From Microcaldota archaeon (lineage in GTDB: Archaea > Micrarchaeota > Micrarchaeia > Anstonellales > Anstonellaceae): a stretch of DNA of 19,652 bases. A model generated the notes under the pieces. The model was not told the origin of the DNA. It saw nothing but the letters and a program-made list of their open reading frames with translations, and did no database searches. The position numbers and the translations under genes were made by a program. The stretch is taken from contig JAPLWY010000058.1 of the NCBI GenBank assembly GCA_026396355.1, positions 1-19,652 of the forward strand. The letters run 5' to 3'. Of the stretch, positions 14,961 through 19,652 are shown in pieces; the first letter of the stretch is position 1, and each line of letters starts with the position of its first letter.

Positions 14961-14983
14961 GCGCAAGGTATGCAGGCGGAGAT

Positions 14984-15001
14984 TAATAATTGTTATTATT
15001 A
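14984..15001. promoter_or_regulatory. AT-rich palindrome TAATAAT-TGTT-ATTATTA
   Basis: Perfect seven-base arms around TGTT, overlapping the expected TATA box of the leftward TrmB-like gene and lying upstream of the rightward promoter. The string AATAATTGTTNTT within it recurs (12 of 13 bases) at 18807-18819 upstream of another promoter. A candidate regulator-binding site. Confidence 0.5.
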
Positions 15002-15020
15002 CCCCTACCTTGGGTGGGGG
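15002..15020. promoter_or_regulatory. GC-rich inverted repeat CCCCTACC-TTG-GGTGGGGG
   Basis: Seven of eight arm positions pair (one A/G difference). It abuts the AT palindrome on its left and the TATA box on its right, in an otherwise AT-rich intergenic region. Its position just upstream of the TATA box fits an operator or activator site. Confidence 0.5.
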
Positions 15021-15023
15021 CAT

Positions 15024-15037
15024 TTTTTATATATAAG
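15024..15037 (+). promoter_or_regulatory. TATA box for exported-protein gene
   Basis: TTTTTATATATAAG is a strong archaeal TATA element about 35-40 bases before the ATG at 15068, leaving a short leader with AGGTGA (15057-15062) at five-base spacing. Confidence 0.7.
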
Positions 15038-15067
15038 TAGCCACATATGGTGAAACAGGTGATTGAA

Positions 15068-16003
15068 ATGACTAAACAAAAAATCGCAAAAGCAGTATGC
15101 ATCGGAATGGTTGCAGGATCGCTTGCCCTGTCTTACAAGGGGGCGGCGCAGGATGCCGGCGGGCAGGCTCCGGTGCAAAATGAGCCGAAAGTTGAGCTTT
15201 TGGCAACCCCGCCCAACCTGTCCATGCAGGGGCTGTTCCCCAATCCTGCAGTGTTCCTGCAGACCGGGGATTTTGTCTATGGGACATATGTGGCAAGGCA
15301 GGGCACCGACGGGGCTGAGCTTATGATGAACAAGAGCGCGCTTGGCATTCTCCAGTTCACAATGCTTGGCGCCACTGGCACCAAGGAAAAGCCAGGCGCA
15401 GCCACGCTTGGGATTGGAATCAAGCCGGTGGACTGGCTGATGATAGGCTACCGCGCCTCAACGCAGGGCGCTTTGGGGGAATACGGAGCCATATTCAAGC
15501 TGGACCACACTGGCAGGAACCTGACCCAGGTTGGAATAGCGCACAACATAGGAAACCGGGTTTGGACCATTGCAATTGAGGAAAGGTTCATTATGGGCAA
15601 GGGAATTTCCGGCACTGTTTCAGGAAAAATAGTCAAAAATCAGCTGGGAATTGCCAGTGCTGGAGCCGGGACAGGGATAGCCACCAAGAACCTGAGAGTG
15701 TGGGTTGGGGGCGAGGAAAACCTGACCCTCAAGACAGCCACTGCGAATGGCGGCATACAGGTGGTCAAGGAAATTGCTGGGAAGAAAGTGGTTTTCGACA
15801 GCCGCTTCGGAATCCCAATCACGAAAAATGACCTCTCTGAGATGCTGGAAAAGGGAACCTTCAGGGTGGGCGTGGTCATCCCGCTTGGAGAATCGGCAAG
15901 GCCATTTGCAAAGAAGCGCGGCGGGTTTGCTCAGTTTGCAAAATCGGTCTCAGAGCTGATAAAGGACAAGCAGCACCAAAAAAAGATGCCTGTGCTGCGC
16001 TGA
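15068..16003 (+). CDS. Exported beta-rich protein, 311 residues
   Basis: An N-terminal signal peptide is clear: basic start MTKQKIAK, hydrophobic core AVCIGMVAGSLALSY, then KGAAQDAGG with likely cleavage near GAA/QD. The mature part has no long hydrophobic helix. It is rich in Gly, Thr and alternating hydrophobic residues (AATLGIGIKPVDWLMIGYRAST; GRNLTQVGIAHNIGNRVWTIAIEERF; GISGTVSGKIVKNQLGIASAG; GTFRVGVVIPLGES), a pattern of amphipathic beta strands as in beta-barrels or beta-sandwiches. The C-terminus is basic and helical (FAQFAKSVSELIKDKQHQKK). ATG at 15068 is preferred over ATG at 15047 because AGGTGA lies five bases before it and it gives the better signal peptide. It faces TrmB-like regulator 2 across two palindromes and is followed by a T-run terminator, so it is probably a single-gene transcript. 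No named family is recognised. Confidence 0.75.
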   Translation: MTKQKIAKAVCIGMVAGSLALSYKGAAQDAGGQAPVQNEPKVELLATPPNLSMQGLFPNPAVFLQTGDFVYGTYVARQGTDGAELMMNKSALGILQFTMLGATGTKEKPGAATLGIGIKPVDWLMIGYRASTQGALGEYGAIFKLDHTGRNLTQVGIAHNIGNRVWTIAIEERFIMGKGISGTVSGKIVKNQLGIASAGAGTGIATKNLRVWVGGEENLTLKTATANGGIQVVKEIAGKKVVFDSRFGIPITKNDLSEMLEKGTFRVGVVIPLGESARPFAKKRGGFAQFAKSVSELIKDKQHQKKMPVLR

Positions 16004-16025
16004 TTTTTTTCTTTTTTTTTATTTT
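16004..16025 (+). terminator. T-run terminator after exported-protein gene
   Basis: Immediately after the TGA stop comes a run of T residues broken by a single C (ATTTTTTTC then ten Ts) and then ATTTT, a typical archaeal oligo-T terminator. A six-base stem CAGCAC/GTGCTG (15971-15976 and 15992-15997) lies in the last codons but may be incidental. Confidence 0.7.
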
Positions 16026-16053
16026 ACCTGAGCTTGAAGCGCAGAAGCTGGCT
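16026..16053 (-). repeat. Pelota 3'-end repeat, copy B
   Basis: Leftward this reads SQLLRFKLR then TAA, in frame with and directly after the TAG stop of the gene at 16054-16578. Its core of 14 bases (16035-16048) is identical to copy A and it matches the pelota end in both peptide (LLRFKMR) and orientation. It is the most diverged of the three copies. Confidence 0.55.
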
Positions 16054-16578
16054 CTAGATCTGCTCGATTGTTTTGGACAGGATGTTAAGTCCATCGATGA
16101 ATCCTGCGACTGTGTCCTTTTCCTTTCCTTCGAACTCCCCGCCCCTACTGCTCATGAGGGCATAAAACCGGCGGTCGCTCCAATAAGTCTCGTATTTGGT
16201 GAGCATTGCCATAATGGATTTGGCCTTTTCCCGCGCAGCGCTTATGCCGGAAGTTTTTCCCAATAGGCCTTCCAGCTGCTCGATATTGGCAAGGACGGCG
16301 CCGGTCTTTTTCTTTTGCTCGCCGAAGAATTCCCCGTCCCCGCAGCCCATGAGGTCAATAGTCTGGAGACCATCCCAATAATTCTTGTATTTGGTGAGCA
16401 TTCCTGCAATGGATGCTAGCTGTTTTTTCGCATCCTGAAGAGTGGGCTTGCCTGAGTTTGCAGCGGATTCGGCCTTAACGGAAGACGATTGGATGGCTTG
16501 CCGAATTTTGGATTTGTCCAGAGGAATAACGCCGATTTTCTCGTTGCCAGGTTTTTCCGTTTTCCGATGGTCGTGCAT
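16054..16578 (-). CDS. Unknown protein with two tandem repeats, 174 residues
   Basis: After a polar, basic N-terminus (MHDHRKTEKPGNEKIG) the protein carries two homologous units of about 55 residues. The first runs from LASIAGMLTKYKNYWDG through GDGEFFGEQKKKTGAVLANIEQLEG; the second from KSIMAMLTKYETYWSDR through GGEFEGKEKDTVAGFIDGLNILS. Shared features are MLTKY-x2-YW, a Gly-Glu-Phe turn, and a helix with lysines; both units look helix-turn-helix in shape with no membrane segment. Two adjacent ATGs (16581, 16578) follow GGGTGGG; the second gives the better spacing. A TATA box lies 30-40 bases upstream, so it has its own promoter although pelota is just behind it. The reading frame continues after its TAG with SQLLRFKLR, resembling the pelota tail. 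Family not recognised. Confidence 0.7.
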   Translation of the reverse strand: MHDHRKTEKPGNEKIGVIPLDKSKIRQAIQSSSVKAESAANSGKPTLQDAKKQLASIAGMLTKYKNYWDGLQTIDLMGCGDGEFFGEQKKKTGAVLANIEQLEGLLGKTSGISAAREKAKSIMAMLTKYETYWSDRRFYALMSSRGGEFEGKEKDTVAGFIDGLNILSKTIEQI

Positions 16579-16608
16579 CATCCCACCCAATCCTTTCCTG
16601 ATAAGAAG

Positions 16609-16618
16609 GATTTATAAT
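16609..16618 (-). promoter_or_regulatory. TATA box for the tandem-repeat gene
   Basis: Leftward ATTATAAATC lies about 30-40 bases before the ATGs at 16581/16578, in the 52 bases between pelota's stop and this gene. Confidence 0.6.
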
Positions 16619-16629
16619 GCGTGGGAAAA

Positions 16630-16658
16630 GCTAGCGCATCTTGAAACGCAGAAGCGCG
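16630..16658 (-). repeat. Pelota 3'-end repeat, copy C (native gene end)
   Basis: This is the genuine 3' end of pelota, coding ALLRFKMR and the TAG stop. Known pelota proteins end in a similar GG-AA-LRFK tail, so this copy is the ancestor and A (14166) and B (16026) are derived. Confidence 0.75.
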
Positions 16659-17671
16659 GCAAATCCCCCGTAGCCTGACAGCTCGCGACCGCCGTCAGAC
16701 TCGTGCGAGAAAACGACCAGTTTCACTTTGCGCGTTTCCGCATCTTCCACTATGCGCTCGATTTCCTTGTCAGTGCGCAATAATTCATCAATTACAAGTA
16801 GAGTTTCAACTGCCGAGGCTGCCACAGCCCCTGCCACTTCCTTTTTCCCGTAAGCAATCAGTCCGCTTTCCTTTCTTAGCTCGGTTGAGAACTTTTCCAT
16901 GAGCACAAGCTCGTTTTCCGAGCGCTCCTCTGCTGCAACTTTTGAAACCACGCCGCGCTTGAGAAGCTCGTTGATGCCTGTCCTTTCTGCGTATGAACAG
17001 TGCTCGAAAACTATTTTCTGAAGCAATTTGGCGTCTTTTTGCTTTATGAATTTCGTCAGGTTTTCCTTGCCAAAGCCTGGGCCTGCAATTATTATTTTGC
17101 CAACTTGGCTGGATTGCAGTTTCTTGAGTATCTCGCCGAAAAACGCCTGCGTTTTCTCGTCGAACTTGTCATCGCGCTTGCTTGCATTGTTTTCCAGCTC
17201 CAATTCATACGCCACGCCAAAGCCGCGAAGCGTTGCGTAAATGGCCTTGTTTTCATCCAGCACCAGCATGCCCAATTTCGGGCGCTTGGTCTCCGCAATC
17301 GCCTGCTTTATGCGCGCCATGTGGTGTGCCATCCACTTGTCCTTTATTATCGAGACCGGGAAATTCTCCTCTATGTCTATTGTGTGGTAGGCGCCTACCT
17401 GCACGAATTCCTCTGGAGTCCCTTCAATTATCTTGCCAGTCACACGCAGCCTGTTTGCGTGCGGGGAGAATTCCACCTTTTCAACGCCAAGCTTCATTGT
17501 GACTGATTTCTTTTCGCCCGAGTCATCCTCGGTTGCCTTGAAGCGACGCCAGGTTTTGGCAATTATCCGGTCCCCCACCCCGAGCACGCGCTCAATGTGC
17601 CACAGGTCCTCTGTGTTCTCAGGAGTGAGCCTTATCTCGCCTTCCTTGGGGTCCTGCTTGCCTAGCTTCAT
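16631..17671 (-). CDS. pelA: mRNA surveillance protein pelota (Dom34 homologue)
   Basis: Pelota binds the A site of stalled ribosomes with aEF1A and, with ABCE1, splits them (no-go and non-stop rescue). The 346-residue protein is full length. Domain 1 is the Sm-like fold (MKLGKQDPKEGEIRLTPENTEDLWHIERVLGVGDRI, with VEKVEFSPHANRLRVTGKI; residues 1-130). The central eRF1-like domain (about 132-245) has KIIIAGPGFGKENL, and the C-terminal domain (about 248-346) ends ELSGYGGFAALLRFKMR. The GGQ and NIKS motifs of release factor aRF1 are absent, which separates pelota from that relative. ATG at 17671 starts the conserved domain exactly. It lies 32 bases after the membrane-protein gene upstream and may be cotranscribed with it. 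Its last codons are copied at 14166 and 16026. Confidence 0.95.
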   Translation of the reverse strand: MKLGKQDPKEGEIRLTPENTEDLWHIERVLGVGDRIIAKTWRRFKATEDDSGEKKSVTMKLGVEKVEFSPHANRLRVTGKIIEGTPEEFVQVGAYHTIDIEENFPVSIIKDKWMAHHMARIKQAIAETKRPKLGMLVLDENKAIYATLRGFGVAYELELENNASKRDDKFDEKTQAFFGEILKKLQSSQVGKIIIAGPGFGKENLTKFIKQKDAKLLQKIVFEHCSYAERTGINELLKRGVVSKVAAEERSENELVLMEKFSTELRKESGLIAYGKKEVAGAVAASAVETLLVIDELLRTDKEIERIVEDAETRKVKLVVFSHESDGGRELSGYGGFAALLRFKMR

Positions 17672-17703
17672 GGGGAAGAAAAAGAAGGAAGAAACTTAAA
17701 ACG

Positions 17704-18741
17704 CTATTGAGAGGAAGCCGCCCCGGCCTCGCGCTGGCAGGCATCGGCCTGCTGCTGCGAGTCGGACGGGATAGGTGCCGCACTTGGCTTTTTGGATAAC
17801 ACCCGCGCAACTGTGGAGCGGATTTTGGCGGCTATTTTTCTCATCCCGTCAACAAATCCGGCCCACCTGCCAAGAGGGGCAGGCTCAACGTGGATATCGG
17901 AAATGTCTTTGAACGGGTTCCGAAGGTCATAGCATAACCTGTATTTTGCCATGCCGACTATTTTTCCAGCCATTGTGCGCTCGTCGCCGTCGAACACTTC
18001 CATTTCCGCATACTTGGCAGCATCGTTTGCATAGCAGTCCTTGACCAGCTTGCTCCTCACCAGGTCAGCGAGGTCGAGGCTGAAGTCCTTTGCTAGCTGC
18101 TCCAGCTTGTCCTGGGAGCTTATTTTCATGGTGCAGCGCTCCTCCAGGTTGTTGATGCGTCCGGAAGTCATCTTGTTTATCCGGCTGGCGATGAATGCAA
18201 GGCAGATGCCGGCGGCCACTATGAGCGCCTCCTTGACCATGTTGGGCTTGACCTGTGGGACTAGCTGCTGCGCATACTGCACAAGTGCGGCCCAGATGTC
18301 GCTCTTGCCCACCAAATCCGCAACCGCGACGCCTCCGAGCCAGGGGAACGCTGCCTTGGCCTTGTCCCAGAATGTCCCTTCCATTATTTTCCGATCGTAT
18401 TTTGCGTGTATCCTTTCCTTCTTGTAATTGATTGCGCTTTTTATCTCGGCAAACCGCTTGGCAAGAACATCCACAGAAACGGAAAAATTAATGTCTGCCT
18501 GGGCCAGCTTGTTGGCATCCTGCCCAGTTATGTTCTTTGAAAAGTAATCTGTTTTGAAATCTTCGAGTACTTCAGAGACAGGCTTTTTTACAGAAGTATC
18601 AAGTGTAGAATTCTTTTCAAGTATGTTACAGGTAGGCTGCTTGTTGAGATAGACCTCAACCGCGCTGCGCATAGCAGAGGAATTGTTGAAACTGTAGACT
18701 TTTTCCTTTTGCTTCGTCTTTGTTGCAACTTGCGCGTTCAT
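17704..18741 (-). CDS. Two-segment membrane protein with long cytoplasmic regions, 345 residues
   Basis: The N-terminal 125 residues are polar and helical (QADINFSVSVDVLAKRFAEIKSAINYKKERIHAKYD). A moderately hydrophobic stretch follows (about 131-160, FPWLGGVAVADLVGKSDIWAALVQY), then a clear TM helix (about 170-187, KEALIVAAGICLAFIASRI), then a charged helical region (RINNLEERCTMKISSQDKLEQLAKDFSLDLADLVRSKL), a segment DLRNPFKDISDIHVEPAPLG, and a low-complexity tail rich in Ser, Ala and Gln. ATG at 18741 is fixed by a canonical GGAGGTG six bases upstream, the strongest ribosome binding site in the window. It has its own TATA box. The architecture resembles the products of 13396-14139 and 18847-19652. 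Function unknown. Confidence 0.75.
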   Translation of the reverse strand: MNAQVATKTKQKEKVYSFNNSSAMRSAVEVYLNKQPTCNILEKNSTLDTSVKKPVSEVLEDFKTDYFSKNITGQDANKLAQADINFSVSVDVLAKRFAEIKSAINYKKERIHAKYDRKIMEGTFWDKAKAAFPWLGGVAVADLVGKSDIWAALVQYAQQLVPQVKPNMVKEALIVAAGICLAFIASRINKMTSGRINNLEERCTMKISSQDKLEQLAKDFSLDLADLVRSKLVKDCYANDAAKYAEMEVFDGDERTMAGKIVGMAKYRLCYDLRNPFKDISDIHVEPAPLGRWAGFVDGMRKIAAKIRSTVARVLSKKPSAAPIPSDSQQQADACQREAGAASSQ

Positions 18742-18747
18742 GCTCAA

Positions 18748-18754
18748 CACCTCC
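18748..18754 (-). promoter_or_regulatory. Strong Shine-Dalgarno site (GGAGGTG)
   Basis: GGAGGTG with a six-base spacer to ATG 18741 settles that start over the upstream GTG at 18750, which overlaps the site. Confidence 0.8.
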
Positions 18755-18780
18755 TTACAGGATAGATTGTGTGTGCAAGC

Positions 18781-18790
18781 CTATTTAAAC
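18781..18790 (-). promoter_or_regulatory. TATA box with upstream AATAATTGTTGTT element
   Basis: Leftward GTTTAAATAG, preceded by AG, fits BRE plus TATA about 40 bases before the start codon. Upstream of it, AATAATTGTTGTT (18807-18819, leftward) matches 12 of 13 bases of the palindrome in front of TrmB-like regulator 2, in a position suitable for an activator. Confidence 0.55.
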
Positions 18791-18828
18791 CTATCTTTAC
18801 ATTTTGAACAACAATTATTCAGGCGCAG

Positions 18829-18846
18829 GAAAAAAGAAAAAAGGCA
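18829..18846 (-). terminator. T-run terminator after the right-edge gene
   Basis: Directly after the TAG at 18849-18847, the leftward strand reads TGCC followed by six Ts, C and six Ts, then CCTG, a typical oligo-T terminator that separates this gene from the next promoter. Confidence 0.65.
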
Positions 18847-19652
18847 CTACGCAGCATGCAGGCCATTGCTGTACATTGCAGTGTAGTGCCCGTCGTGCTG
18901 CCTGCGGAAAATCGCTTCCAGGTGCGAGTGGATGCACTGCGCGATGAGCCTGGGCTTGCTCACGTGCACAGGGTGGAGCAGCCCAAGCATGTCATTTTCC
19001 ACCTCAATTGGAAGCGCCAGGTTGAAGCCGTACTTTTCCCGCATCTCTACCGCCAGGCAAGCCATTTTCTGCGCTATTATATACGAGCTTTCCTGCACAG
19101 GGGAAATCGGCAGCTCGTTTTTCGCAGCAAGCCGCAAATACTCCATGCCAGCCAGGTTGACCATGGCTTTTTTTATCTCGTTCAGCTGGAAGCCTATTTC
19201 CATCAGCGCCTCCTCTGCCCTAAGCTCCAGCACATTGTGCCGCTTGCGCGAGGCCACTCCCATCAAGCTTCCCATCGCGACTTTTATCCCGGCTGCCACC
19301 AGCCCCATGGCACCCACCCCTAATGTGCCTTCGACAAGCAGGGGGTCGATGCCAACTAGCACAAGCCGGTCGGCAAGCCAGGTAAGCACCCCGGTTTTCA
19401 CCAGCGCGCCGCCAGTTATCAGCGCCCCGACTGCAGGCATTGCATACTTCTCAAGAACGCCGGGAAGCCCGGGCTTGTCCATTCGCTTCTTGAATTTGCT
19501 GCCGGTGTCATGGTATTTCTTGAGCAGGATTTGGTGCGGCCCCCCGAATGAGACAAACTGCTCCTTGAGGGTGAGCATGTAGGTGAAGGTGTCCTCGTAG
19601 ACTGAGAGCAGCCTTTCCAGCTGGAGATAATCCTGCCTGCTGGCAGCGCCCA
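18847..19652 (-). CDS. Partial two-TM membrane protein, N-terminus beyond window
   Basis: The frame is open to the right edge: it reads GAASRQDYLQLERLLSVYEDTFTY before the internal ATG at 19578, so about 267 C-terminal residues are visible and the true start is outside. A polar helical region (LKEQFVSFGGPHQILLKKYHDTGSKFKKRM) leads to two hydrophobic segments, AMPAVGALITGGALVKTGVLTWLADRL and GTLGVGAMGLVAAGIKVAMGSLMGV, with a short loop, followed by a basic helical segment (SRKRHNVLELRAEEALMEIGFQLNEIKKAMVNL) and a soluble C-terminal domain ending SNGLHAA. The order polar helices, TM pair, basic helix matches two other proteins in this window. No enzyme motif is visible. Family unknown. Confidence 0.7.
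   Translation of the reverse strand, partial: GAASRQDYLQLERLLSVYEDTFTYMLTLKEQFVSFGGPHQILLKKYHDTGSKFKKRMDKPGLPGVLEKYAMPAVGALITGGALVKTGVLTWLADRLVLVGIDPLLVEGTLGVGAMGLVAAGIKVAMGSLMGVASRKRHNVLELRAEEALMEIGFQLNEIKKAMVNLAGMEYLRLAAKNELPISPVQESSYIIAQKMACLAVEMREKYGFNLALPIEVENDMLGLLHPVHVSKPRLIAQCIHSHLEAIFRRQHDGHYTAMYSNGLHAA

Noticed and set aside
16004..16025. T-run as a programmed frameshift site
   Set aside because: It lies after the TGA stop and before a convergent gene, which is the ordinary position of a terminator.
14166..16658. CRISPR-like interpretation of the three repeats
   Set aside because: Only three copies, at unequal distances of about 1.9 and 0.6 kb with genes between, and the repeat is coding in pelota.
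16631..17671. Archaeal release factor aRF1 as identity of the pelota gene
   Set aside because: The GGQ and NIKS motifs are missing and the N-terminal domain is the pelota Sm-like type.
1..19652. tRNA, rRNA or transposase genes
   Set aside because: No cloverleaf-type sequence, rRNA-like stretch or transposase motif was noticed in the short intergenic gaps; none exceeds 300 bases.

Overview
The window is archaeal chromosome. It encodes an archaeal-type isoleucyl-tRNA synthetase, the small subunit of replication factor C, the ribosome-rescue factor pelota, an enolase, one tandem Lrp/AsnC-like regulator and two TrmB-like regulators. Promoters are TATA boxes about 25 bases upstream of the starts, many leaders look absent or very short, and several starts carry GGTGA-type ribosome binding sites. 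The mix of many lineage-restricted small membrane or cysteine-rich proteins, TrmB-like regulators and few long intergenic gaps suggests a DPANN-type archaeon (for instance a Micrarchaeota- or Diapherotrites-like lineage). That placement is inference; no rRNA is present to test it.

Layout. Positions 1-5208 are a leftward housekeeping block: a small membrane protein followed by IleRS, a 60-residue zinc-finger protein, enolase, and a partial membrane protein running off the left edge. From 5281 a rightward pair couples RFC small subunit to a 528-residue duplicated cysteine-rich protein, with start and stop codons overlapping. From about 7800 to 16000 the organisation is an alternating regulator/target array. 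A leftward regulator meets the preceding rightward gene tail to tail and diverges from the next rightward gene across a palindrome-rich promoter. This happens with the Lrp-like regulator (7821-8807), TrmB-like regulator 1 (10615-11733) and TrmB-like regulator 2 (14211-14960). The targets facing them are an unknown 401-residue helical protein plus a small membrane-anchored protein, a second copy of the cysteine-rich protein plus a two-TM protein, and an exported beta-rich protein. From 16054 to the right edge all genes are leftward: an internally duplicated unknown protein, pelota, and two membrane proteins, the last one cut by the window edge.

Most interesting structure. The last codons of pelota (16630-16658) are repeated in direct orientation at 14166-14194 (26 of 29 bases identical) and, more weakly, at 16026-16053. 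The copies bracket two gene modules (TrmB-like regulator 2 plus the exported protein; the duplicated unknown protein). This looks like successive insertions at the 3' end of the pelota gene, or segmental duplication using it. Other points of note are a perfect 10-base inverted repeat between TrmB-like regulator 1 and the cysteine-rich gene, three TTAAA boxes spaced exactly 10 bases in front of the Lrp-like gene, an enolase with no canonical start codon at its conserved N-terminus, and three membrane proteins that share one architecture. No CRISPR array, tRNA, rRNA or transposase gene was seen.
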